NCBI RefSeq assembly: GCF_017573505.1
Contig: NZ_JAGEOJ010000001.1
Span: 62,001-126,000 of the forward strand
Length of the DNA: 64,000 nt
Direction: 5' to 3'
Source of the DNA: Actinomadura barringtoniae
GTDB taxonomy: Bacteria; Actinomycetota; Actinomycetes; Streptosporangiales; Streptosporangiaceae
In this document: in pieces, positions 17,169-26,874 of the stretch
Numbering within the stretch: position 1 is the stretch's first letter
Layout of the letters: every line of letters starts with the position of its first letter
The notes under the pieces: model-generated
What the model was told of the DNA's origin: nothing
What the model saw: the letters and a program-made list of their open reading frames with translations, nothing else
Databases searched by the model: none
Made by a program: the position numbers and the translations under genes

Positions 17169-20100
17169 CTACCTGAGGCCGATATGGGACAGGTCGTAGC
17201 CGCCGAAGTAGCGGTCGATCTTCAGGTTCGAGGTGCGGGTGCCCCGGTAGAAGAGCTCCTTGGGGAAGGCGATGGGCAGGATCGCCGCCTGCTGCATCAC
17301 CTGGTCGTTGAGCTCGTTCGCCAGGCGCTGGCGCTCGGTCGGGTCGGTGGTGCGCTTGATCTGGTCGATCTTCGCGTTGATGGCGGGGTCGTTCAGCTGG
17401 GCGTAGTTGGTGCCGCTGTTGGTCGAGGTGAGGGTCCGGCCGTCGACCAGGGGACCCAGGTATCCGACGGCGGTCGGGAAGTCCGGGCCCCACGTGAGGC
17501 CCATCAGGCCGATCTGGTTCTTGCTCACGAACTGCGGGTTGCCGATGTTGGTCAGGTAATCCTTGAACGTGTAGCTCTTCACCGTCGCCGAGATGCCGGC
17601 CTTCTTCAGAGACGTCACCAGGACCTGCACTGTGGCCATGTCCTGCGGCTTGTCCGAACGTCCCGCGACGCTGATGGGGAAGCCGTCCGGCTTGCCGCAC
17701 TGTTTCAGCTCGTCCCGGGCCTTGGCGGTGTCCCCGCTCGTTCCTGCCGGGTAGGGGTCGGGGCGTGCGGCACCGGGAATCGTCGGGGGGAGCAGGGAAG
17801 TGGCGGGCTCGGCGATAGAGCTGCCGCCGAGGGCGGAGACCATCGCGCCCCGGTCGACGGCGTACTCGACCGCGCGGCGGCAGTGCACGTTGTCGAGCGG
17901 CTTGGTCTTGGTGGAGATGAAGAAGAACGGGACGAAGCCGCTGTAGGCCAGGTCGGCGTTCACCTTCAGGCTCGCGTCGGCAAGGATCTTGGCGCGGACG
18001 GACGGGCCCACTCCCTTGGCCTGGACCGCGAGGTCGGTCTCGCCGCTCACCAGCTGGTTGTCCAGCGCGTTCGTGTCACCGCCGAGGGTCAGTGAGATCT
18101 GGTCGGGCAACTGACTGCGGGTGGGGTCTGTGCTCTGGTCCCAGGAGGGGTTGCGGACGAGGGTGAGCGACTTGTTCGGCTCGTACGCCTCGACCCTGTA
18201 GGGCCCTGTGGACACCGGCTTGCGCTCGTAGTCGGCGCCGTTGTCGGTGTCCTTGGCGGCCGGTACGGGAGCGGTCTGCGGCATGGCCACCAGGTAGTCG
18301 AACTCGGAGTTCGCCTCCTTCAGGTGGAAGACGACCGTGGAGTCGTCAGGTGTGGTCACGCCGGTGAACTTGTTGAGGTCCTTCTCCTTGTACGGGCCCG
18401 GGTAGGAGCCGGCGTCCAGCGTCGTCATGAAGTAGGACGGGCCGTATGGCAGCTTCTCCCGGTCGAAGGTGCGGGCGACGGCGTACTTGACGTCCTTGGA
18501 GGTGACCGGCGTCCCGTCCTCGAACTTCACGCCCTGCCGCAGCTTGTAGGTCCAGGTCTTCAGGTCGCTGCTGGGCGAGCCCGGGCTGGCCGCCAGGTCC
18601 GGGATCGGCGTTCCGGTGGCGGACTGGCCGTTATCGAACGCCATGAGCGGCCGGTAGAGAAGCCGGTCCAACTGCCAGCTGGCGCTGAAGTAGGCCTGGG
18701 CCGGGTCCAGGTAATCGAACGAGGGCATGCTGAGGCGCAGCGATCCCCCGCGCTTGTCGGACTTGTTGGCGACCGTGTTGATGGCGGCGTTGAAGCCCGT
18801 GGCCGAGGTGGTCGTGTCGTCGCCGCCGTCGTCCTTCTTCTTGTCCTTGGGAAGGTTGACGAGCACGACCGTGATGCCCGCGACGAGGGCCACGGCTGCT
18901 GCGGCGGCCGCGACCGGTATCCAGGGGCGCCGCTTCATGAGCCCGGCGCCGGTTTTGGTGGTCGGCGGTGACGTCTGGCCCCCGGAGGCCGGAGTCGTGG
19001 GCGGCCCGTAGTACGCGCCCTGCCCTTGATAGGGAGCCGGCGCCGGGGGCGCCGCGCCGACGCCCTGGAAGGGGGAAGGCGGTGGCGTGGCGGAGCCGCC
19101 GCTATCGGCCGGACCAACGGCCCACGGGACCGGGGGCGGCTGCAGAACGCCAGGCTGCTGGTGGGCTGCCTGCTGCTGTGGGTGTTGCTGCTGCTGTTGG
19201 TGTTGCTGCTGCTGCTGCGGTGGCTGCTGCTGATAGGGCTGCATCAGGCTGGCGGCCGGGCGTTCCCCGCGGAGCATCTGGAGCACCTGCTCGGCGTCCG
19301 GCCGCATCCTGGGGTCCTTGGTCAGCGCGTTCGCCACGACCTCGCGGAGCAGGGGCGGGAGCGGCCCGAGGTCCGGCGGCGCGTTCAGGATGCGGTGCAT
19401 GATCGCCGGGATGGAGTCCTGGCCGAACGCGGCCAGGCCGCCCGCCGCGTAGACCATCGTCCCGCCCCAGGCGAAGACGTCGGCCACCGCGGTGATCTCG
19501 CCGCCCGCGAGCTGCTCGGGCGCCATGTAGGCGGGCGTGCCGATGACGCCGCTGGTCATCGACGCGGTGATGTCCAGCGCCCGCGCGATGCCGAAGTCGA
19601 TCACCCGCGGGCCTTCGGCGCCGAGCAGCACGTTGCCGGGCTTGAAGTCGCGGTGCACCAGGTGGGCGCGGTGGATGGCGGCGAGCGCCTCCATCGTGCC
19701 GGCGGCCAGGCGTTCCAGCGCGACGCCGCTGATCGGCCCGCCGTCCCGTACCGCCGCGAGGAGGGACGGGCCGTCCACGTACTCGCTCACGATGTAGGGG
19801 ACGTCGGCCTCCACGTCGGCGTCCAGCACCGCGGCCGTGTGCGGGCCGACGACCCGCTTGGTCGCCGAGAACTCGCGCGCGAAGTGGCGGCGGGCCCGCG
19901 GATCGCGGTTGAGGTGCGCGCGGAGCAGCTTGATCGCTACCAGCTGCTCCGCGGGCACCTCGACGTCGTCGGCCGGCTCGGCGTCCGCGCCCGAATCGGC
20001 CTTCTGCTGCGGAACGTCGTCGGCCGCGTCGCCATCGCCATCCCCATCGCCGGATTCCGCGGATTCGCCTTTGGCCTCGTCCTTGAAGCCGAGGTAGACG

Positions 20101-20192
20101 ATGCCTTGCCCGCCTTCACCGATGAATCCGGTCAGGCGGTACGGACCGATGCGCTCTGGATCGCTTTCGCGCAACGGCAGGACTGTCGGCAT
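17169..20192 (-). CDS. Ser/Thr protein kinase fused to a family 5 ABC solute-binding domain
   Basis: A 1007-residue three-part membrane protein. Residues 17-310 are a PknB-like kinase with Gly loop GEGGQG (25-30), Lys88 in VAIK, HRD at 180-182 with Asn187, DFG at 199-201 and APE at 224-226, so it should be active. About 45 acidic residues (36-80) are inserted between the Gly loop and Lys88. Residues 315-420 are a Gln/Pro-rich linker and about 424-446 a membrane helix. Residues about 480-1007 form a complete SBP_bac_5 (oligopeptide/nickel-type) domain predicted to be extracellular. No permease or ATPase gene is nearby. The simplest reading is a receptor kinase that uses a transport-type binding domain as its sensor. 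Confidence 0.9.
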   Translation of the reverse strand: MPTVLPLRESDPERIGPYRLTGFIGEGGQGIVYLGFKDEAKGESAESGDGDGDGDAADDVPQQKADSGADAEPADDVEVPAEQLVAIKLLRAHLNRDPRARRHFAREFSATKRVVGPHTAAVLDADVEADVPYIVSEYVDGPSLLAAVRDGGPISGVALERLAAGTMEALAAIHRAHLVHRDFKPGNVLLGAEGPRVIDFGIARALDITASMTSGVIGTPAYMAPEQLAGGEITAVADVFAWGGTMVYAAGGLAAFGQDSIPAIMHRILNAPPDLGPLPPLLREVVANALTKDPRMRPDAEQVLQMLRGERPAASLMQPYQQQPPQQQQQHQQQQQHPQQQAAHQQPGVLQPPPVPWAVGPADSGGSATPPPSPFQGVGAAPPAPAPYQGQGAYYGPPTTPASGGQTSPPTTKTGAGLMKRRPWIPVAAAAAAVALVAGITVVLVNLPKDKKKDDGGDDTTTSATGFNAAINTVANKSDKRGGSLRLSMPSFDYLDPAQAYFSASWQLDRLLYRPLMAFDNGQSATGTPIPDLAASPGSPSSDLKTWTYKLRQGVKFEDGTPVTSKDVKYAVARTFDREKLPYGPSYFMTTLDAGSYPGPYKEKDLNKFTGVTTPDDSTVVFHLKEANSEFDYLVAMPQTAPVPAAKDTDNGADYERKPVSTGPYRVEAYEPNKSLTLVRNPSWDQSTDPTRSQLPDQISLTLGGDTNALDNQLVSGETDLAVQAKGVGPSVRAKILADASLKVNADLAYSGFVPFFFISTKTKPLDNVHCRRAVEYAVDRGAMVSALGGSSIAEPATSLLPPTIPGAARPDPYPAGTSGDTAKARDELKQCGKPDGFPISVAGRSDKPQDMATVQVLVTSLKKAGISATVKSYTFKDYLTNIGNPQFVSKNQIGLMGLTWGPDFPTAVGYLGPLVDGRTLTSTNSGTNYAQLNDPAINAKIDQIKRTTDPTERQRLANELNDQVMQQAAILPIAFPKELFYRGTRTSNLKIDRYFGGYDLSHIGLR

Positions 20193-20288
20193 CGTGCTGC
20201 CCCCGGTTGTCGCTGAACGTATGACCGGGCAATCATTCCGTGGACATATGCGGTTATGGAAGTGGTGTAGAGCGTTCCGTTACCTAGG

Positions 20289-22934
20289 TCATCGACGCTT
20301 ACGGTCGTCGCCGCCGCCGGGCAGGCCCTTGTCGAGCCCGGCCCGCCGCAGCGCGTCGGCCATGGCGCCGCCGCCACCGCCGCCGCCCGAGCCGCCGGAG
20401 CCGCGACCGCCGCCGCCCTGGCTGCCACCACGGCCCTGACCGCCTTGGCCACCGCGTCCGCCTTGGCCGCCCTGACCACCGCGTCCGCCTTGGCCTCCCT
20501 GACCGCCTCGACCGCCCTGGCCGCCGCGTCCCTGGCCTCCCTGGCCGCCGCCCTGGCCTCCCTGGCCTCGCTGACCGCCCTGGCCGCCGCCTTGGGCTCC
20601 GCGACCGCCGCCGCCCTGGCCTCGGCCACCGCGGCCTCCGCCGCCACCCTGACCACGGCCGCCTCCGCCGCCGCCCTGGCGCCGTTCTCCGCCGCCATTG
20701 CCACCGCCGCCCTGCGCGGCCTCGTCGTCCAGCCGCAGCGTCAGCGAGATCCGCTTGCGCTGCAGGTCGACGTCCAGGACCTTCACGCGGACGATGTCGC
20801 CGGGCTTGACCACGTCGCGCGGGTCCTCGACGAACTTGTTCGACATCGCGGAGATGTGGACCAGCCCGTCCTGGTGCACGCCCACGTCCACGAACGCGCC
20901 GAACGCCGCCACGTTCGTGACGACGCCCTCCAGGAGCATCCCGGCCTCGAGGTCGGCGAGCTTGTCGACGCCCTCCTTGAACGCGGCCGTCTTGAAGGCC
21001 GGGCGCGGGTCGCGGCCGGGCTTCTCCAGCTCGGTCAGGATGTCGGTGACGGTCGGCAGCCCGAACGTGTCGTCCACGAAGTTCGCGGGCTTCAGCGAAC
21101 GCAGCGCCGCCGTGTTGCCGATCAGGCCCTTCAGGTCGCCGCCCGCCGCGTCCAGGATGCGGCGGACCACCGGGTAGGACTCGGGGTGCACGCTGGAGGT
21201 GTCCAGCGGGTCGTCGCCGCCGGGGATGCGCAGGAAGCCCGCGCACTGCTCGAACGCCTTGGGCCCGAGCCGCGCGACGTCCTTCAGCCCTCCGCGCGTA
21301 CGGAACGGGCCGTTGGCGTCACGGTGCGCGACGATGCTCTCGGCCAGGCTCTCGCCGATGCCCGACACCCGGGTGAGCAGCGGCGCGGACGCGGTGTTGA
21401 CGTCCACGCCCACGGCGTTCACGCAGTCCTCGACCACCGCGTCCAGCGACCGGGACAGCTTCACCTCCGACAGGTCGTGCTGGTACTGGCCGACGCCGAT
21501 CGACTTGGGGTCGATCTTGACGAGCTCGGCCAGTGGGTCCTGGAGCCGCCGGGCGATCGACACCGCGCCGCGCAGCGACACGTCCATGTCGGGCAGCTCG
21601 CGCGAGGCGAACGCGGACGCCGAGTACACCGAGGCGCCGGCCTCCGAGACCATGATCTTGGTCAGCGTGAGGTCGGGGTGCCGCGCGATCAGGTCGGCGG
21701 CGAGCTTGTCGGTCTCGCGCGAGGCGGTGCCGTTGCCGATCGAGACCAGGTCCACGTTGTGCTCGCGGGCCAGCCGGGCGAGCGTCTCGATCGACTCGTC
21801 CCACTTGCGGCGCGGCTCGTGCGGATAGATCGTGTCGGTCGCCACGACCTTGCCCGTCGCGTCCACGACGGCGACCTTCACGCCCGTGCGCAGGCCCGGG
21901 TCCAGGCCCATCGTGGAACGCGTGCCGGCCGGCGCGGCCAGCAGCAGGTCGCGCAGGTTGGTGGCGAACACCTTGACCGCCGCGTCCTCGGCGTCCTGCC
22001 GCAGCCGCGTCCGCAGGTCGATGCCGAGGTGGACGAGGATGCGCGTACGCCAGGCCCAGCGGACCGCGTCGCCGAGCCACTTGTCGGCCGGGCGGCCCTG
22101 GTCGCTGATCGCGAACTTGCGCGCGATCTCCACCTCGTAGGTGGTGCGGGCCGTCGTGTCCTCCGGAGTGGTCTCCTCGGGCTCCAGGTCGAGGTCGAGG
22201 ATCTCCTCCTTCTCGCCGCGGAACAGCGCGAGGATGCGGTGCGAGGGCAGCTTGGTGAACGGCTCGGCGAACTCGAAGTAGTCGGAGAACTTGGCCCCGG
22301 CCTCCTCCTTGCCCTCGCGTACCTTCGACGTGACCCGGCCGCGCGTCCACATCTGCTCGCGCAGCGCGCCGATGAGGTCGGCGTCCTCGGCGAACCGTTC
22401 GACCAGGATCGCCCGCGCGCCCTCCAGCGCCGCCGCGGCGTCCGCGACGCCCTTGTCGGCGTCGACGTAGCCCGCGGCGGCGCTCTGCGGGTCGTTGCCC
22501 GGGTCGTTCAGCAGCAGCTCGGCCAGCGGCTCGAGCCCCGCCTCCCGCGCGATCTGCGCCTTGGTGCGGCGCTTGGGCTTGTACGGGAGGTAGATGTCCT
22601 CGAGCCGCGCCTTGGAGTCGGCGGCCATGATCTGGGCGCGGAGCTCGTCGGTCAGCTTGCCCTGCGACTCGATCGACTCGAGGATCGCGGTGCGCCGTTC
22701 GTCCATCTCCCGCAGGTAGCGCAGCCGCTCCTCCAGCGCGCGCAGCTGCGCGTCGTCGAGCGCGCCGGTCGCCTCCTTGCGGTAGCGGGCGATGAACGGC
22801 ACCGTCGACCCGCCGTCGAGCAGGTCGACGGCGACCTGCACCTGCCCCTCTCGTACGCCGAGCTCGTCGGCGATGCGCTGGCTGATCGGCACCGGCGCGC
22901 CGGTGCTGCCCTGCTGGTCAATGGACGCTGTCAC
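20289..22934 (-). CDS. tex: Tex-family RNA-binding transcription accessory protein
   Basis: 881 residues. Order: N-terminal Tex helical region, YqgF-like RNase H fold (about 330-450, [16 protein letters not shown]), helix-hairpin-helix motifs (about 500-560, [19 protein letters not shown]), and a C-terminal S1 RNA-binding domain (about 650-720, [31 protein letters not shown]). Beyond S1 there are about 150 extra residues of [10 protein letters not shown] repeats ending DDRKRR, absent from typical Tex (about 780 residues). The start is a GTG at 22934, only 27 bases after the MMPL transporter stop, suggesting co-transcription. Tex affects transcription and RNA turnover. Confidence 0.92.
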   Translation of the reverse strand: MTASIDQQGSTGAPVPISQRIADELGVREGQVQVAVDLLDGGSTVPFIARYRKEATGALDDAQLRALEERLRYLREMDERRTAILESIESQGKLTDELRAQIMAADSKARLEDIYLPYKPKRRTKAQIAREAGLEPLAELLLNDPGNDPQSAAAGYVDADKGVADAAAALEGARAILVERFAEDADLIGALREQMWTRGRVTSKVREGKEEAGAKFSDYFEFAEPFTKLPSHRILALFRGEKEEILDLDLEPEETTPEDTTARTTYEVEIARKFAISDQGRPADKWLGDAVRWAWRTRILVHLGIDLRTRLRQDAEDAAVKVFATNLRDLLLAAPAGTRSTMGLDPGLRTGVKVAVVDATGKVVATDTIYPHEPRRKWDESIETLARLAREHNVDLVSIGNGTASRETDKLAADLIARHPDLTLTKIMVSEAGASVYSASAFASRELPDMDVSLRGAVSIARRLQDPLAELVKIDPKSIGVGQYQHDLSEVKLSRSLDAVVEDCVNAVGVDVNTASAPLLTRVSGIGESLAESIVAHRDANGPFRTRGGLKDVARLGPKAFEQCAGFLRIPGGDDPLDTSSVHPESYPVVRRILDAAGGDLKGLIGNTAALRSLKPANFVDDTFGLPTVTDILTELEKPGRDPRPAFKTAAFKEGVDKLADLEAGMLLEGVVTNVAAFGAFVDVGVHQDGLVHISAMSNKFVEDPRDVVKPGDIVRVKVLDVDLQRKRISLTLRLDDEAAQGGGGNGGGERRQGGGGGGRGQGGGGGRGGRGQGGGGRGAQGGGQGGQRGQGGQGGGQGGQGRGGQGGRGGQGGQGGRGGQGGQGGRGGQGGQGRGGSQGGGGRGSGGSGGGGGGGAMADALRRAGLDKGLPGGGDDRKRR

Positions 22935-22961
22935 GACGTGATCCCGCTCTCTCCCCTGGAC

Positions 22962-25280
22962 TTACGCCTGAGCATTGTCCAGGGAACCGGCACCTCTTGT
23001 CGCCTCGCCCGGCAAGTCGGCCTGCCGGGAGCCGCCCCGGCCGCCCCGTCGCCCGTCGCCACGCCCGTCGCCACGGCGGGTGCCGCGCCCGCTGCTGCGG
23101 GGGGTGCCGTGGCGGGTGCCACGGCCGCTGCCGCGCGAGAGGTGGGAGGGCCACCAGTTCGCCCTGCCCAGCAGGGCCATCAGCGACGGCAGCACGACGA
23201 TGCGGATCACCACGGCGTCGATGAACACGGCCACGGCGAGCCCGATCCCCATCTGCTTCATGTCCATCATCCGCAGCGCGCCGAAGACCGAGAACACCGC
23301 GATCATGACCACGGCGGCGCTGGTGACCACGCCCGCCGAACGGGTGATCCCCTCCGCGACCGCCTGGCGCGTCGGCATCCCGTTCAGCGCCGCCTCCCGG
23401 ATCCGGCTGACGACGAACACGTGGTAGTCCATCGACAGCCCGAACAGCACCGCGAACAGGAACAACGGGATCCAGGCGATCACGTGCCCGGTGGCGGTGA
23501 AGCCCAGCAGCCCCGCGCCCCAGCCGTGCTGGAAGATCAGCACCAGCGCGCCGAACGAGGCCCCGACCGACAGCACGTTCACCGCGATCGCCGTCAGCGC
23601 GACCACCACCGAGCGGAAGATCACGGCCATCATCAGGAAGGTCAGCAGCAGCACGAACCCGATCACCCACGGCATCCGCTGCTCCAGCCGTGCCCCGAAG
23701 TCATGGCTGTCGGCCGCCCCGCCGCCCACCCAGTGCTCGGCCCCCGCGACCTTTCCCACGGTGGACGGGACGAGGTCGGTGCGCAGCTGCTTGACCGCCT
23801 GCTGGGCCTGCTTGGAGTTGATCCCGTACGGCGTGGACAGCTTCACGGTGTGCACCTGCCTGTCGGCCGACTCCCGCACCTGGGCCCCGGGAGTTGGCAC
23901 GAACAGCCGGTCTCCGTTGCCTCCTGCTCGGTCGGTCTTGGTGACCAGCCGGTGGAGGGCCTGCTCGACCTGGTTCGACTGCCCGGCCGGAGCCTGAACG
24001 ACCACCAGGTGGGAGGTCGTCTCGCCGGGGAACGCGGCGGTCAGCCGGTCGTAGGACTGCATGGCCGGGATGGCGCGCGGCAGCTCGTCGGCGGTCGTCG
24101 AACGCAGATCGAGACCGAACGCGGGCAGGGCCAGCGCCGAGAGCGCGGCGACCGAGACGAGCAGCGTGGCGAGGGGGCGGCGCAGGGCGGGGCGCAGCAG
24201 CGCGGGCCACAGCCGCGGCGGGGTCGTACGGGCCTGCGTGAGGCGCCACACCACCGGAACGCGGGGCCGGTCCACGCGGCGGCCCAGCTTGGACAGGATC
24301 GCCGGCAGCACGGTCACCGAGCCCACCATCGCGACCGCCACGACCAGGATCGCGGCCGCCGCCAGCGACGAGAAGATGAGGTGCTGGGTCAGGAAGAGCC
24401 CGGCCATCGACACGATCACGGCCAGCGCGGACACGACCACCGAGTGCCCGGACGTCGCCGCCGCGATCTCGATGGCGTCGACATGCCCACGGCCCTTCGC
24501 CCGTTCCTCGCGTTCCCGCTTGAGGTAGAAGAGCGAGTAGTCGATCCCGACCGCCATCCCCATCAACATGATCATGCTGGTGGACGAGTCGTACATCGGG
24601 ATCAGGTGCGAGACCAGCGCGGTCAGCCCGACCGCCCCGCCGACCGCGGTGATCGCCAGCAGCACCGGCACGCCCGCCGCGATGATCGCGCCGAACGCGA
24701 CCAGCATCAGGATCAGGGTGATCGGCAGCCCGAACATGTCGGCCTTGAGCAGGTCCTCCACGAGGAGCTTGCCGAGGCCCTTCTGAACCGAGCCGTCGCC
24801 GGACTCCTCCACGCGCAGGTCAGGGTGCGCGTTCTGCACGGCCTCGGTCGCCTTCAGCAGCGGATCGACCCGGTCGGGCGCGGTCTCGGGGTCGCCGCGC
24901 ATCGTGACCGGCACCAGCAGCGCGTCCCCCTTGGGCGAGGGCGTCGCGGTCCCGACCTCCGCCACGTCCGGCAGGGCCCGCATCCGCTTGGCGACCTCGG
25001 CCGCCGCCACCCGCGCCTGCCCGTGGTCGAGGGCGCCGCCCGAACGCGCCGTGATCAGCACGTTCTCCAGTGCCGGCTCCGCGACGCCGTGATCATGCGC
25101 GACCCGCGCCGCCCGCCCCGACTCCCCCGTTCCGATGTCCACCGTGGTCGCCTTGGTGGTCCCCACCGCTCCCCCGATGACCACGCACGCCACCACGAAC
25201 GCGATCCACAACCCGATCGCGCGCCAAGGACGGGTCGCACTCCACCGAGCGACCCGTACGGTCACCGCTTGCCTTCCCAT
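22962..25280 (-). CDS. MMPL-family (RND superfamily) transporter
   Basis: 772 residues from the ATG at 25280, eight bases after GGGAGG; the ATG at 25286 is a close alternative. It has the classic MMPL pattern: one N-terminal helix, a large external domain, a block of five helices (about 170-320, including the GIDYSLFYLKREREER motif), a second external domain and a second five-helix block with DYHVFVVSRIREA. These proton-driven pumps export lipids and hydrophobic metabolites. The C-terminal tail (about 60 residues) is Gly/Arg/Ser-rich. A pair of hairpin repeats lies just upstream. Substrate unknown. Confidence 0.92.
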   Translation of the reverse strand: MGRQAVTVRVARWSATRPWRAIGLWIAFVVACVVIGGAVGTTKATTVDIGTGESGRAARVAHDHGVAEPALENVLITARSGGALDHGQARVAAAEVAKRMRALPDVAEVGTATPSPKGDALLVPVTMRGDPETAPDRVDPLLKATEAVQNAHPDLRVEESGDGSVQKGLGKLLVEDLLKADMFGLPITLILMLVAFGAIIAAGVPVLLAITAVGGAVGLTALVSHLIPMYDSSTSMIMLMGMAVGIDYSLFYLKREREERAKGRGHVDAIEIAAATSGHSVVVSALAVIVSMAGLFLTQHLIFSSLAAAAILVVAVAMVGSVTVLPAILSKLGRRVDRPRVPVVWRLTQARTTPPRLWPALLRPALRRPLATLLVSVAALSALALPAFGLDLRSTTADELPRAIPAMQSYDRLTAAFPGETTSHLVVVQAPAGQSNQVEQALHRLVTKTDRAGGNGDRLFVPTPGAQVRESADRQVHTVKLSTPYGINSKQAQQAVKQLRTDLVPSTVGKVAGAEHWVGGGAADSHDFGARLEQRMPWVIGFVLLLTFLMMAVIFRSVVVALTAIAVNVLSVGASFGALVLIFQHGWGAGLLGFTATGHVIAWIPLFLFAVLFGLSMDYHVFVVSRIREAALNGMPTRQAVAEGITRSAGVVTSAAVVMIAVFSVFGALRMMDMKQMGIGLAVAVFIDAVVIRIVVLPSLMALLGRANWWPSHLSRGSGRGTRHGTPRSSGRGTRRGDGRGDGRRGGRGGSRQADLPGEATRGAGSLDNAQA

Positions 25281-25330
25281 GGCCATGCCCTCCCGCTGAA
25301 GCCTTCGTCGGCCGGAATCCCCGCCGTCCA

Positions 25331-25381
25331 GGCGCCGCCGGCATCCCTGCCGGCTCGGCGCCGCCGGCATCCCTGCCGGCT
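25331..25381. repeat. Two exact 26-bp direct repeats, each containing a hairpin
   Basis: The 25-base sequence beginning ggcgccgccggcatccctg occurs at 25331-25355 and 25357-25381, period 26. Each copy holds the inverted repeat GCCGGCA-tccc-TGCCGGC. The array lies 50-100 bases upstream of the MMPL transporter start, in the 290-base divergent promoter region shared with the sensor kinase gene, so it may be a regulator site. Confidence 0.75.
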
Positions 25382-25569
25382 GATGTCGTCGGCATCGATG
25401 ATCTGGGCGAACGGGAGGGCGTTCACTGGCCCCAGCCCCCCGTGGGAGGTGGGCTCAGCTCCTCTGTTCCGGAGGGCGAAAGGGGGAGGTAGGCCTACCG
25501 CGCCGTGGATCGGCACAGGACACACTGGGGCAGGTCAGAATGGACATGATCGGACCTGGGGAGGGACCC

Positions 25570-26874
25570 GTGAGCGGCGAGGAGATTGACGACGGCCCCG
25601 GCGGGGTGGTGTGGCGCTGGTTCATGGCCAGCATCCGCGGCCTCGTCCTGGCGATGCTGTCGTTGGCCGCGGGCATTCCCCTGCTCGTCCTGTCGATCGT
25701 GTCGATCGCCCTGATCCCCATAGGCGTGGGCCTGGTGCTGGCACCCGCGGCACTGCTCGCGGTGCGAGGGCTGGCCGATCAGCAGCGTTCCTGGGCGGAG
25801 GAGTGGTCGGGGGTGCCGATCCGCAGGCCCTACCGTCCCGAGCCGCCCGCGTCACGCAACCCGTTCAAGCGGGTGACCTGGCTGCTGGGCGACCCGGCGA
25901 CCTGGCGGGACGTGCTGTGGCTCGTGCTGAACATCCCGCTGGGACTCCTGCTCGGCATCCTGACCTGGGCCGCGTCGATCTACGGGCTGGAGGGCGTGCT
26001 GGTCGCGCCCTGGCTGCCCGACTCGGTGAACTACGGCTGGGGACCGTTCTGGCCGATCCACGACTACGGCCTGGCCGGAACGGTCGCGACGGTCGTCGGA
26101 GGCGCCGTCCTCACCGTGATCGGCCTGCCCGTGGCGCCGCGGATCCTCAAGGCGCACGCGCTGTTCTCGCAGTCGCTGCTGGCCCCGACCCGCACCCGCC
26201 TGCAGGAACGCGTTCAGGAGCTGACCGAGACCCGTTCGGAGACCGTGGACGCGTCCGCCGCCGAGCTGCGCCGCATCGAGCGCGACCTGCACGACGGCGC
26301 GCAGGCCCGGCTGGTGGCGCTCAGCATGAACATCGGCCTCGCCGAGGAGCTGATGAAGCACGACCCCGACGCCGCGCAGAAGCTGCTCACCGAGGCGCGC
26401 GAGGCCAGCGGCATGGCGCTCACCGAGCTCCGCGACCTGGTCCGGGGCATCCACCCGCCCGTGCTGGCCGAACGAGGCCTGGACGGCGGCGTTCAGGCCC
26501 TGGCGCTCACCCTGCCGCTGCCGGTCGAGGCCAAGGTCGACCTGCCCGGCCGCGCCGCCGCGCCGGTCGAGTCCGCCGCCTACTTCGCGGTCGCCGAGAT
26601 CCTCACCAACACGGCCAAGCACAGCAACGCGCGCCGCGCGTGGGTCGACGTCCATTACGCTCGAGGCGCCCTCATCATGATCGTCGGCGACGACGGCGAC
26701 GGTGGCGCCGATCCCGCTCGCGGTAGCGGGATGCGGGGCATCGAACGCCGGCTCGCCGCGTTCGATGGGACGATGGCGGTGACGAGCCCGCCGGGTGGAC
26801 CGACCGTCGTGACCATGGAGCTGCCGTGCGCGTTGTCATCGCCGAGGACCTTGCCCTCCTCCGAGACGGGCTGA
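25570..26874 (+). CDS. Sensor histidine kinase with N-terminal membrane sensor domain
   Basis: 434 residues from the GTG at 25570, which follows GGGGAGGGACCC; an ATG at 25540 would add ten residues and has no such site. The N-terminal half is a membrane sensor with about four helices in two pairs (residues 25-70 and 115-205), like the putative-sensor domain of actinobacterial LiaS-like kinases. HisKA_3 follows with the phosphoacceptor His in IERDLHDGAQARLVAL; the ATPase domain has an N box (EILTNTAKHSNAR) and a degenerate G box (GDDGDGGADPARGSGMRGI). It overlaps the response regulator gene by 49 bases. An envelope-stress role is plausible but inferred. Confidence 0.9.
   Translation: MSGEEIDDGPGGVVWRWFMASIRGLVLAMLSLAAGIPLLVLSIVSIALIPIGVGLVLAPAALLAVRGLADQQRSWAEEWSGVPIRRPYRPEPPASRNPFKRVTWLLGDPATWRDVLWLVLNIPLGLLLGILTWAASIYGLEGVLVAPWLPDSVNYGWGPFWPIHDYGLAGTVATVVGGAVLTVIGLPVAPRILKAHALFSQSLLAPTRTRLQERVQELTETRSETVDASAAELRRIERDLHDGAQARLVALSMNIGLAEELMKHDPDAAQKLLTEAREASGMALTELRDLVRGIHPPVLAERGLDGGVQALALTLPLPVEAKVDLPGRAAAPVESAAYFAVAEILTNTAKHSNARRAWVDVHYARGALIMIVGDDGDGGADPARGSGMRGIERRLAAFDGTMAVTSPPGGPTVVTMELPCALSSPRTLPSSETG

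Noticed and set aside
20445..25589. A 1714-codon open frame on the plus strand
   Set aside because: It is fully antisense to tex and the MMPL transporter, His/Arg/Gly-rich with no domain or ribosome site; long antisense frames are expected at this G+C content.
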